A stretch of DNA of 64,000 bases from Colwellia echini. GTDB taxonomy: Bacteria; Pseudomonadota; Gammaproteobacteria; Enterobacterales; Alteromonadaceae. The stretch spans positions 1-64,000 of the forward strand of contig NZ_PJAI02000006.1 of NCBI RefSeq assembly GCF_002843355.2. Direction: 5' to 3'. Below are positions 1 to 7,921 of this stretch, piece by piece (the first letter of the stretch is position 1; each line of letters opens with the position of its first letter). The notes beneath the pieces are model-generated. The model was given only the letters and a program-made list of their open reading frames with translations, made no database searches and was not told the origin of the DNA. The position numbers and the translations under genes were made by a program.

Positions 1-172
1 GGTTGCCTTGCAAGCGAACAGGTTTTAGAAATATTTGTTCGCCTGAAGGCAGGTTTCATTAGGTCGCCTGCAGGGCAGCCTCCTACAGGTGGGGTTGATG
101 TGTTTTTGTTGGAGGTCGCCTGTAGGAATGCTTAAACTCGAAAGATAAAGTGCGAATAAATTCGCCCCTACA
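1..172. repeat. REP repeat cluster A, cut by the window edge
   Basis: The window opens inside a REP-type array. Visible arms include GCCTTGCAAGCGAACAGG, TCGCCTGCAGGGCAGCCTCC and a last GTAGG...CCTAC pair ending near 171. The arms carry perfect 8-bp palindromes (CTTGCAAG or CCTGCAGG) and match the units at 1.8-2.5 kb. The array lies upstream of the hip promoter, so its transcripts could fold there. No gene is visible. Confidence 0.75.
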
Positions 173-203
173 ATACAAAATTTATTAGTTATATCACCAT
201 AAG

Positions 204-259
204 GTTAACATATTTTAACTTTATGGTTTGTTTTGGGCTTTAAGTTAATATATATTAAC
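204..259. promoter_or_regulatory. Paired palindromic operators upstream of hipBA
   Basis: Two GTTAA-N6-TTAAC sites lie upstream of the HTH gene: GTTAACATATTTTAAC at 204-219 and the perfect palindrome GTTAATATATATTAAC at 244-259, with centres 40 bp apart (about four helical turns). HipB-type antitoxins bind paired palindromes in their own promoter, so these are the likely autorepression operators. The sites are seen directly; the binding protein is inferred from position. Confidence 0.6.
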
Positions 260-288
260 ATTTATGACTGGGAGTGAGGGGATATAAC

Positions 289-543
289 ATGGCATGGTAC
301 GATGGAAAAGCGCTGGCGTTACGACGTAAAGAAAAACAATTAACCCAAAATGACATCTCTAAGCTCAGTGGCTTAAGTCGCAACCAAATTATTGCCATGG
401 AGAAAGGTCTTTTTACGGGCGGGATCAAATATTTGTATAAATACCTCGATACGTTAGGTCTTGAGATAACAATAACACCCAAGGTAAATCATCGACCTCA
501 ACTGCATGAGCTGGCAAGCTTGTTTGATGAGGATAGTGAATGA
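289..543 (+). CDS. hipB: HipB-like HTH antitoxin/transcriptional regulator
   Basis: This is a small XRE/Cro-type helix-turn-helix protein of 84 residues. The HTH lies roughly at residues 16-45, with LTQNDISKLSGLSRNQI as the two helices and MEKG after them. ATG 289 was chosen because GAGGGG sits 7 bases upstream; a GTG at 274 would add five residues. The stop overlaps the next gene's start (ATGA, 540-543), so the pair is translationally coupled. In HipBA systems the HTH protein neutralises the HipA kinase and represses the operon. The two palindromes at 204-259 fit that role. Assignment as HipB rests mainly on the neighbouring gene, since XRE regulators are otherwise generic. Confidence 0.85.
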   Translation: MAWYDGKALALRRKEKQLTQNDISKLSGLSRNQIIAMEKGLFTGGIKYLYKYLDTLGLEITITPKVNHRPQLHELASLFDEDSE

Positions 544-1751
544 ATGAATTACCAGAAAAAATCAAACATATTAATATTAATGCTTTCAATAAAGAAGCTG
601 GCGCACTGATCCAGCCAGGCCATTTTGATTTTACCTATACTTGTGAAAACCCTGTTTCTATCACAATGGATTGTCACCCAAAAACGCATACGTATGGTGC
701 TATGCATCCAATATTTGAACAAAATTTACCAGAAGGTTATGTTCGCCGTTATATCAGTCAAAAATTGATGAAGCACGCCACCGTTAATGACATGTACTTG
801 CTTGCACTGCAAGGTAATAAAGGCATAGGTCATCTTTCATACACAAGTTTGATTAAACGTAATGAAGTAGAACAACTTAATCTCAATGACATCATTACGT
901 GGCAAGGCAAAGATAGTTTATTTGGTACGTTATTAGACAAGTATTATCTAAATGGGCTAGTTTCTGGTGTACAGCCTAAAGTACTGATAAATGCCAATAA
1001 CGATACCAACAAGTCGATGGAAAAATCGGTGTTTCATCAAAATGATTTTATTGTCAAAACCTTTGATGATGAATTTCCTTTACTTACTGTTAATGAGTAC
1101 GTTTGTATGGAAGCTGCTCGTGCGTGTCACCTTGGGCCTTCACAGTGCTGGATCTCGAATGATATGAACTCATTTATTACTGAACGTTTTGATGACACTG
1201 TAAACAAAACGCTAGCAGTCGAGGATTTTACGGTGCTTATGGGGAGATCTGGCGATGAAAAATATAGATCTAGTTATGAAAACGTATTGAAAGCGACAAG
1301 GATTTTTACTAATTCACAAGCCCAGGTACAGAGGATGTATACCTACATTGTATTTAACTGCCTGATCGGTAATGGCGATGCTCACCTTAAGAATTTTGCG
1401 ATCCAATATGATAACTCAAGAAATAATATACAATTGACACCTCCTTATGACATTACTCACACATTGATCTACGGCACGGTCGACAATAAGATGGCCTTAA
1501 AAATGGAAGGTGTTAAAACATTTCCTGATCGTAAGCGACTGGTAAAATTAGGTATCAATGAGCGAGTCGATAAGCCAGAACGTATTATTGAATACATTGC
1601 AGGCACTATCCGTGACTTCCTCGAGCAATCCCCAGAGGTTGGTATGGTGCCTGAGTTAAAATCTTCTATATTGCGTTCAGTACATACGGGCACATCGTTG
1701 CATTATTCAACGCAAGGCTTTATTCACGATAAACAGCGGAAGTTTACATAA
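540..1751 (+). CDS. hipA: HipA-like serine/threonine kinase toxin
   Basis: This 403-residue HipA-family protein has an N-terminal HipA_N-type segment (about residues 15-100) and a kinase-like C-terminal part. VSGVQPK near residue 142 matches the Gly-rich/regulatory serine region. GNGDAHLKN carries the likely catalytic Asp280, and PPYD carries the likely metal-binding Asp304. Known HipA toxins phosphorylate aminoacyl-tRNA synthetases such as GltX and provoke growth arrest; the target here is unknown. It is somewhat shorter than E. coli HipA (440) but has all core motifs, so it is probably active. It starts inside the antitoxin stop codon, and a REP array follows about 70 bp downstream. Confidence 0.87.
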   Translation: MNELPEKIKHININAFNKEAGALIQPGHFDFTYTCENPVSITMDCHPKTHTYGAMHPIFEQNLPEGYVRRYISQKLMKHATVNDMYLLALQGNKGIGHLSYTSLIKRNEVEQLNLNDIITWQGKDSLFGTLLDKYYLNGLVSGVQPKVLINANNDTNKSMEKSVFHQNDFIVKTFDDEFPLLTVNEYVCMEAARACHLGPSQCWISNDMNSFITERFDDTVNKTLAVEDFTVLMGRSGDEKYRSSYENVLKATRIFTNSQAQVQRMYTYIVFNCLIGNGDAHLKNFAIQYDNSRNNIQLTPPYDITHTLIYGTVDNKMALKMEGVKTFPDRKRLVKLGINERVDKPERIIEYIAGTIRDFLEQSPEVGMVPELKSSILRSVHTGTSLHYSTQGFIHDKQRKFT

Positions 1752-1817
1752 TACCAATGCCACTAATTAAGAGATCTTTTATAGCGGTCTAAATACCCAA
1801 TAACATCGTTGCTTTCA

Positions 1818-2514
1818 ATCTTGCAAGCGAACAGGTTTTAGAAATATTGGGGCGTCTGCAGGCAGGTTTCATTAGGTCGCCTGCAAGGCAGCCTCCTACA
1901 GGTGAGGTTGGTGTGTTTTTGTAGGAGGTTGCCTTGCAAGCGAGCAGGTTTTCGAAATATTGGGTCACCTGTAGGGTAAGGTTTTATTAGGTCGCCTGCA
2001 AGGCAGCCTCTTACGGGTGGGGTTGGTGTGTTTGGTAGGAGGTTGCCTTGCAAGCGAACAGGTTTTAGAAATATTGGTTCGCCTGAAGGCAGGTTACATT
2101 AGGTCGCCTGCAGGGCAGCCTCCTACAGGTGGAATTGATGTGTTTTGTAGGAGGTTGCCTTGCAAGCGAACAGGTTTTAGAAATATTGGGTCACCTGTAG
2201 GGTAGGTTTTATTAGGTCGCCTGCAAGGCAGCCTCCTACAGGCGGGGTTGGTGTGTTTTTGTAGGAGGTTGCCTTGCAAGCGGACAGGTTTGAAAAATAT
2301 TGGGGTCGCCTGTAGGCAGGTTTCATTAGGTCGCCTGCAGGGCAGCCTCCTACAGGTGGGGTTGGTATGTTTTGTAGGTCGCCTGCAGGGCAGCCTCCTA
2401 CAGGTGAGGTTGGTGTGTTTTTGTAGGAGGTTGCCTTGCAAGCGAACAGGTTTTAGAAATATTGGTTCGCCTGAAGGCAGGTTACATTAGGTCGCCTGCA
2501 GGGCAGCCTCCTAC
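1818..2514. repeat. REP array B, near-tandem units of about 113 bp
   Basis: A run of composite units begins GTAGGAGGTTGCCTTGCAAG and ends TCGCCTGCAGGGCAGCCTCC-TAC, separated by spacers rich in AGGTTTTAGAAATATTGG and GGTTGGTGTGTTTT. Unit starts are at 1921, 2035, 2147, 2261, 2374 (a shortened unit) and 2423, a 112-114 bp period; a partial unit precedes 1921. Left and right arms are inverted relative to each other, so each unit can fold as a REP/BIME structure. Open frames across it are repeat-encoded artefacts and are not called. The array fills most of the 1-kb gap between hipA and ugd. Confidence 0.9.
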
Positions 2515-2536
2515 AATTTAGGGCTTTATATTCGGT

Positions 2537-2559
2537 GTCGGGCTAAAGTCCAACCTACA
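2537..2559. repeat. Second REP-type sequence, single copy
   Basis: A 23-bp stretch (GTCGGGCTAAAG followed by TCCAACCTACA) begins 22 bp beyond array B. Its reverse complement starts TGTAGG, the same GTAG head as the main REP family, but its core differs. It may be a different REP class or a worn copy. The remaining 200 bp up to ugd show no gene. Confidence 0.4.
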
Positions 2560-2771
2560 AAGATACGGCGGTAATTGATATTGCGCGAATAAATATTGTC
2601 TAAAGGGAGTTTATAATACCTCCTTATCAATGAGGCTATTTATTCTTATTCTTAGGGGAAAATATCATCTATTTATTTTTCAGATATTGTTATTTATGAT
2701 ACTCTCACAGCCATAAACCGTAAGTGCCAGTAGGCTGTTTACAATACTAAATATTATATAGAGATGGATTT

Positions 2772-3938
2772 ATGAAAATTGCTATTGCTGGCACAGGTTA
2801 TGTTGGCCTGTCTAATGCTATGTTATTGGCGCAACACAATGAAGTGATTGCCGTTGATATTATTCCTGAAAAAATTGAATTACTTAATTCTGGCAAATCG
2901 CCTATTGAAGATAGTGAAATATCTGATTTTTTAACTAATCATAAATTAAACTTTAAAGCGACGTTAGATAAAGAGTTAGCTTATGCCGGTGCTGATTATG
3001 TAATTATTGCTACGCCTACCGATTATGATCCTGAAACTAATTACTTCAACACTTCATCAGTTGAAGCTGTTATTAAAGATGTAATGGCGATCAATCCATC
3101 AGCATGCATGGTAATTAAATCAACGGTTCCTGTTGGTTATACTGCTCGTGTTCGTGAAGAGTTAGGTTGTGATGGTTTAATTTTTTCACCTGAATTTTTA
3201 CGTGAGGGTAAAGCGCTTTACGATAACCTACATCCTTCTCGCGTTATTGTTGGTGAAGACTCTGAACGTGCGCTTATTTTTGCGAATCTTTTAGTTGAAG
3301 GGGCGTGGAAAAAAGATATCGATGTTTTATTTGTTCGCTCAACAGAAGCAGAAGCGGTTAAATTATTCTCTAATACCTATTTAGCTATGCGTGTCTCTTA
3401 TTTCAATGAGCTTGATACTTATGCTGAAGTTCACGGTTTAGATTCTCGTCATATTATTGAAGGCGTTAGTTTAGACCCACGTATTGGTGCTCATTATAAT
3501 AATCCTTCATTTGGTTATGGCGGCTATTGTTTACCTAAAGATACCAAGCAGTTGCGTGCAAACTACAAAGATGTACCTAATAATATTATTGGTGCCATTG
3601 TTGATGCTAATAGTACCCGTAAAGATTTTATTGCGGACTCAATTATTGGTCGTAACCCTAAAGTTGTTGGCATATATCGTTTGATTATGAAATCAGGCTC
3701 AGATAATTTTAGAGCCTCTTCAATACAAGGGATCATGAAACGCATCAAAGCCAAAGGCATTGAAGTTGTAATATTTGAACCAGTAATGAAAGAAGATGAA
3801 TTTTTTAGTTCTAAAGTGATTAAAGATTTAGCTGAGTTTAAAGTCATGTCTGATGTAATTGTTTCAAACCGTATGGTTGATGAGTTAACAGACGTTGTTG
3901 ATAAAGTTTATACACGCGATTTATTTGGCAGCGATTAA
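2772..3938 (+). CDS. ugd: UDP-glucose 6-dehydrogenase
   Basis: It oxidises UDP-glucose to UDP-glucuronate with two NAD+, supplying precursor for capsule, O-antigen or exopolysaccharide sugars. The N-terminal Rossmann motif GTGYVG is at residues 7-12. The catalytic cysteine lies in [11 protein letters not shown] at C253, with the central helical domain before it and a UDP-binding C-terminal domain after it. Its 388 residues equal the short enterobacterial Ugd length. The next gene, 85 bp downstream on the same strand, encodes an epimerase that would use the product, so the two probably form one unit. Codon use is AT-rich like the rest of the core. Confidence 0.95.
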   Translation: MKIAIAGTGYVGLSNAMLLAQHNEVIAVDIIPEKIELLNSGKSPIEDSEISDFLTNHKLNFKATLDKELAYAGADYVIIATPTDYDPETNYFNTSSVEAVIKDVMAINPSACMVIKSTVPVGYTARVREELGCDGLIFSPEFLREGKALYDNLHPSRVIVGEDSERALIFANLLVEGAWKKDIDVLFVRSTEAEAVKLFSNTYLAMRVSYFNELDTYAEVHGLDSRHIIEGVSLDPRIGAHYNNPSFGYGGYCLPKDTKQLRANYKDVPNNIIGAIVDANSTRKDFIADSIIGRNPKVVGIYRLIMKSGSDNFRASSIQGIMKRIKAKGIEVVIFEPVMKEDEFFSSKVIKDLAEFKVMSDVIVSNRMVDELTDVVDKVYTRDLFGSD

Positions 3939-4023
3939 GTAAAATTAAAGCATGGCGATTCTCCTTGTAGCCGACGTATTCTAGTTTTAGGTATTCGCGC
4001 TCAGGTGATTTTTAGGAAATAAG

Positions 4024-5028
4024 ATGAAATATTTGGTAACAGGTGCTGCAGGTTTTATTGGTAGTGCTGTGGTTGAACGTTTATGTGCTGCAGGGCATGA
4101 TGTTGTTGGCATTGATAATATTAATGATTATTACGATGTTAACTTAAAATTAGCGCGTTTAAAGCGTATTGAACATGCTAATTTTACTTTTATAAAAATA
4201 GATCTAGCTGATCGTGAAGCTATGGCTGATTTATTTGTTACTCAACAGTTTGATAAAGTTATTCATTTGGCAGCACAAGCTGGCGTTCGTTATTCTATTG
4301 AAAATCCAATGGCGTATGCAGACAGTAACTTAATTGGTCATTTAACCATTTTAGAGGGCTGTAGAAACAACAAAGTTAAGCATTTAGTGTATGCATCATC
4401 TTCTTCTGTTTATGGCTTAAATGGTAAAGTTCCATTTGCTACGTCTGATACCGTTGATCATCCTGTTTCGCTGTATGCAGCTACTAAAAAATCTAATGAG
4501 TTGATGGCGCACAGTTATTCGCATTTATATGATATTCCAACTACGGGTTTACGCTTTTTTACGGTTTATGGTTCGTGGGGACGTCCTGATATGGCGCCTT
4601 ATATTTTTACCAAAAAGATTTTAAACGGTGAAACCATTGATATAAATAACAATGGTGATATGTGGCGTGATTTTACCCATGTAGATGACATTGTTGAAGG
4701 TGTTATACGTATTGCTGATGTTGTTCCTGAAGCTAATAAAGATTGGACAGTTGAAACGGGTAGCCCAGCAACAAGCTCTGCGCCTTATGCTGTTTATAAT
4801 ATAGGTCATGGCTCACCAATTAGTTTGATGGACTTTGTTAAGGCCATTGAAAATGAACTGGGTATTGAAGCGAAGAAAAACTTCCGTGAAATGCAAGCGG
4901 GTGATGTTTATCAAACCTACGCGGATACGCAAGATTTATTTAAAGCTACAGGATATATTCCTAAAATTACCGTTAAAGAAGGTGTGGCAGAATTAATTAC
5001 TTGGTATAAAGAATTTTATAACGTGTAA
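4024..5028 (+). CDS. UDP-glucuronate 4-epimerase-like NAD-dependent epimerase
   Basis: This is a 334-residue extended short-chain dehydrogenase/reductase. NAD-binding GAAGFIG is at residues 7-13, and the catalytic YAATK motif places Tyr151 and Lys155. The stretch IDNINDYYDVNLKLARL and the VYG-LNGKVPF region resemble UDP-glucuronate 4-epimerases of the CapI/WbpV type rather than GalE. It would convert UDP-glucuronate to UDP-galacturonate for surface polysaccharide, following directly on Ugd. A GalE-like specificity cannot be excluded from sequence alone. The gene ends 32 bp before a strong intrinsic terminator, which closes the ugd-epimerase unit. Confidence 0.88.
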   Translation: MKYLVTGAAGFIGSAVVERLCAAGHDVVGIDNINDYYDVNLKLARLKRIEHANFTFIKIDLADREAMADLFVTQQFDKVIHLAAQAGVRYSIENPMAYADSNLIGHLTILEGCRNNKVKHLVYASSSSVYGLNGKVPFATSDTVDHPVSLYAATKKSNELMAHSYSHLYDIPTTGLRFFTVYGSWGRPDMAPYIFTKKILNGETIDINNNGDMWRDFTHVDDIVEGVIRIADVVPEANKDWTVETGSPATSSAPYAVYNIGHGSPISLMDFVKAIENELGIEAKKNFREMQAGDVYQTYADTQDLFKATGYIPKITVKEGVAELITWYKEFYNV

Positions 5029-5060
5029 ACTCATTTTAGGACAAGACATTTTGTAATGCT

Positions 5061-5099
5061 AAAAAGGCATAATCATTAATAGTGGTTATGCCTTTTTTT
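5061..5099 (+). terminator. Intrinsic terminator after the epimerase gene
   Basis: The stem AAAAAGGCATAA pairs with TTATGCCTTTTTT around a short AT-rich loop, and the T tract follows directly. It is symmetrical enough to work from either side. Confidence 0.85.
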
Positions 5100-5111
5100 G
5101 ATCTTGCTTTT

Positions 5112-5560
5112 GTAGGAGGTTGCCTTGCAAGCGAATAGGGTCACGAGAATATATTATTTGGAGTTTTGTAGAAGGCAGCCCTGCTGGCGATCTGTTTAAT
5201 GGCGTATGGTGTGTTTGTTTAATACAAAAATTTCATTTTTGAGTCACCTGCAGGGCAGCTTCCTACGAGCAGAGATGGTTTTGGTGTTGTTTTGTAGGAG
5301 GTTGCCTTGCAAGCGAATAGGGTCATGAGATTATATTATTTGGATTGCCGTAGGAGGCAGCCCTGCTGGCGATGGGTTAAGTGGGGTATGGTGTGTTTGT
5401 TTAATGCAACAATTTCATTTTGGGTCACCTGCAGGGCAGCTTCCTACGAGCAGAGATGGTTTTGGTGTTGTTTTGTATGAGGTTGCCTTGCAAGCGAATA
5501 GGGTCATGAGATTATATTATTTGGATTGCCGTAGGAGGCAGCCCTGCTGGCGATGTGGTT
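5112..5560. repeat. REP array C left of the RAYT gene, period about 181 bp
   Basis: Unit starts are seen at 5112, 5293 and 5474. Each unit holds three related arms: GTAGGAGGTTGCCTTGCAAG, then GTAGGAGGCAGCCCTGCTGG (altered in the first copy), then the inverted TCACCTGCAGGGCAGCTTCC-TAC. The spacing and third arm differ from array B, so this is a sub-family with its own architecture. It stops about 90 bp before the RAYT gene and resumes right after it, as expected if that protein mobilises these repeats. Apparent frames across it are not genes. Confidence 0.88.
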
Positions 5561-5652
5561 ATAGCGTATGGCATTTTGTTTTTAGCTTTTGTTATTTTTA
5601 TTTTCTACTACATTTAATATATGGGTAATAGAATAATGCAAGGGATTTGCTG

Positions 5653-6093
5653 ATGACGAATAAACCGGGTTATAAACAGTTACGAAAAGGACGTTCTTCC
5701 GAAGTTGGTTCTGCATATCATATAACTTTTGCTGTACACAATCGGCTAAAGCTGTTTTCAAATTTTTATACCGCTCGTTTGTTAATTTCTATCATGCATC
5801 GTGAAGATGTTTTGTCAAAATGCGATACGCTTGCTTTTGTGGTAATGCCAGATCATATTCATTGGTTGTTGGTTTTGAAAAGTGGCGGTATATCTGCGTT
5901 GGTACAGCAAGTGAAATCATTATTTAGTAAATGTTATGGTCGTAAAATATGGCAGGATGGATTTTATGATCATGGTATCCGTGATGATGAAGCATTAATT
6001 AATGTTGCTCGTTATATTGTAGCGAACCCATTAAGAGCAAAAATTGTTTCACAAGTAGGGTGTTACCCACATTGGGATTCAGTTTGGTTGTAG
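5653..6093 (+). CDS. REP-associated tyrosine transposase (RAYT, Y1/IS200-like)
   Basis: This is a compact single-domain Y1 transposase of 146 residues. The opening GRSSEVGSAYHITFAVHNR, the MPDHIHWL motif (HxH metal-binding pair) and the later GFYDHGIRDDE...ARYIVANPLRA block are the RAYT signature. RAYTs cut single-stranded REP hairpins next to a GTAG/GGAG tetranucleotide; the flanking repeats carry GTAG at their feet. ATG 5653 is preferred over the TTG two codons upstream because AAGGGA lies 8 bases upstream of it. The gene is intact and single-copy here, bracketed by REPs at 5112-5560 and 6119-6215. Confidence 0.93.
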   Translation: MTNKPGYKQLRKGRSSEVGSAYHITFAVHNRLKLFSNFYTARLLISIMHREDVLSKCDTLAFVVMPDHIHWLLVLKSGGISALVQQVKSLFSKCYGRKIWQDGFYDHGIRDDEALINVARYIVANPLRAKIVSQVGCYPHWDSVWL

Positions 6094-6118
6094 AACAACG
6101 GTAGTTTTGGTGTGTTTT

Positions 6119-6215
6119 GTAGGAGGCAGCCCTGCTGGCGATGTGTTTAATGGCGTATGGTGTATTTGTTTAATGCAAAAATTTATTTTTGGGTCACCTG
6201 CAGGGCAGCTTCCTA
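6119..6215. repeat. REP unit right of the RAYT gene
   Basis: It begins GTAGGAGGCAGCCCTGCTGG and ends with the inverted CACCTGCAGGGCAGCTTCC arm. The spacer (ATGGCGTATGGTGTATTTG) nearly repeats that of array C at 5200-5230 and 5380-5410. It closes the bracket of REPs around the transposase. Confidence 0.85.
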
Positions 6216-6320
6216 TCGACAGTTTTTCGAATTAAGCTTGAATGTTGGGTGGTTTACTTGTTATAACGTTATGTATCAATTACGAATAGGATATTCGTGT
6301 TTTACTAAAAAGGATTTATT

Positions 6321-7778
6321 ATGTATAACTCTCCTCGAATTATTCATCACGGCGCTGTTAATGGTGTAACAGGCTCGTGTCATCAATTAGATATCAATCG
6401 TGTAACGAGTATTCTTGTTGATTGTGGTCTTTTTCAAGGTGCTGAGGTTTCAGGCAAGTTTGCTGATAATGGTTTAGCCATTGAGTTTGATATTACTAAA
6501 ATCAGCGCTTTGATTGTTACTCATTGTCATATCGACCACGTTGGTCGTATTCCTTATTTATTGGCTGCGGGTTTTACTGGCCCTATCTTTTGTACTGAAG
6601 CATCAGCTAGTTTGTTGCCTTTAGTGATTGAAGATGCCCTGAAAGTAGGGGTTACTCGTGATAAAACCTTAATTGCGGCGTGTTTAAAGTTACTTAAAAA
6701 ATTAATTGTTCCCGTTGCGTATAAACAATGGTTTAGTCTTCCCATTAATTCTCTGTCTAACATTAACAGTCATAATACCAATACAACTATCAGTGATTAT
6801 TCCAACACTCATCTTGAATATCAAACAGCAAAAGCGAAGTTTCAACCTGCAGGACATATTTTAGGATCGGCTTATGTTGAGATTGAACTGAATAAACCAC
6901 AGAAGCATCGTGTTGTGTTTTCTGGTGATTTAGGTGCTCCCTACGCGCCGTTATTGCCTGCGCCTAAAAGTCCTTATCGTGCAGATACTTTAGTTATTGA
7001 ATCAACTTACGGTGATAAAAATCATCAGAGTCGAAAACTACGACGACAAAACTTGCAGCGGGTGATTGATAGAGCCGTGACCGACAATGGTGTGGTGCTT
7101 ATTCCTGCTTTTAGTATTGGCCGCACACAAGAGTTATTGTATGAGTTAGAGCAAATTATTTATCAGCAATCAACTAACCTTATGTGGCAATCAATTGAAG
7201 TTATTGTTGATTCGCCTATGGCTGCTAATTTTACCGAGCAATATAAAAAGTTTAAAAAATTATGGGACGATGAAGCTAAACACAAGGTTAAAGCTTGGCG
7301 TCATCCACTTAATTTTAGTCAGCTTTATACTATCGGTGATCACAAGCAACACTTGTCGGTAGTCAAGGCGCTAGCTAAGCGTAATAAGCCGGCTATAGTT
7401 ATTGCCGCTAGTGGTATGTGTGCTGGCGGGCGAATTATGAATTATTTAACGCAATTCATTGGCGATAAAACTACCGATATATTATTTGTGGGTTATCAAG
7501 CACAAGGTACACCAGGTCGAGATATCCAAAAATATGCAAGTAAAGAAGGTGGCTATGTGATGCTAGGCGGTAAAAAATGTTATATCAAGGCGGCAGTGCA
7601 TACCATTAGTGGCTATTCTGCCCATGCCGACCAAGCAGGTTTAATCAATTTTGTTAAACGTATGCGGCATCAACCAAGCCATATTAAAATAGTTCATGGT
7701 GACTTAGAGGCTAAAGAAGCGTTACAAAGTTGTTACAGGCGTATGTTATCTAATGCTTTTGTTGAAATTGCCACATAA
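6321..7778 (+). CDS. Beta-CASP metallo-beta-lactamase-fold RNA hydrolase
   Basis: This 485-residue protein is of the CPSF73/YSH1-like bacterial group. The zinc motif is THCHIDHVG near residue 69. Later metal and beta-CASP motifs follow: STYGDKNH, IPAFSIGRTQELL, SGYSAHADQAG and IVHGD. Family members cleave or trim RNA, and some act on DNA. ATG 6321 is preceded by AAAAAGGA at a good distance. An unusual linker of about 45 residues, rich in Asn, Ser and Thr, lies between the first metal motif and the PAGHILGSA motif. It stands between two polysaccharide loci, and no functional link is obvious. Confidence 0.9.
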   Translation: MYNSPRIIHHGAVNGVTGSCHQLDINRVTSILVDCGLFQGAEVSGKFADNGLAIEFDITKISALIVTHCHIDHVGRIPYLLAAGFTGPIFCTEASASLLPLVIEDALKVGVTRDKTLIAACLKLLKKLIVPVAYKQWFSLPINSLSNINSHNTNTTISDYSNTHLEYQTAKAKFQPAGHILGSAYVEIELNKPQKHRVVFSGDLGAPYAPLLPAPKSPYRADTLVIESTYGDKNHQSRKLRRQNLQRVIDRAVTDNGVVLIPAFSIGRTQELLYELEQIIYQQSTNLMWQSIEVIVDSPMAANFTEQYKKFKKLWDDEAKHKVKAWRHPLNFSQLYTIGDHKQHLSVVKALAKRNKPAIVIAASGMCAGGRIMNYLTQFIGDKTTDILFVGYQAQGTPGRDIQKYASKEGGYVMLGGKKCYIKAAVHTISGYSAHADQAGLINFVKRMRHQPSHIKIVHGDLEAKEALQSCYRRMLSNAFVEIAT

Positions 7779-7921
7779 AGGCTGATGTGAATTAGAGAAT
7801 GGCATACCTTTTAGAGTGATTTTTAGTTTATAATGGCTCGGTCTTAAGGGATATATAACTGTCTAGGGTTTTAGTTAATTGCTAGTTGAATTGCTAATTA
7901 AGTTGTTAAAGGAGTTTTTTG

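Noticed and set aside
1838-2490. Several open frames of 60-115 codons across the REP array
   Set aside because: They are repeat-encoded translations of the array on both strands, with Cys/Arg-rich periodic sequence and no ribosome-binding sites.
2720-2745. GCCAGTAGGCTGTTTAC as an ops/JUMPstart element upstream of ugd
   Set aside because: Match to the ops core GGCGGTAGCGTG is too poor, with wrong bases in conserved positions.
5404-5628. 74-codon frame before the RAYT gene
   Set aside because: It reads through REP units and has no independent support.
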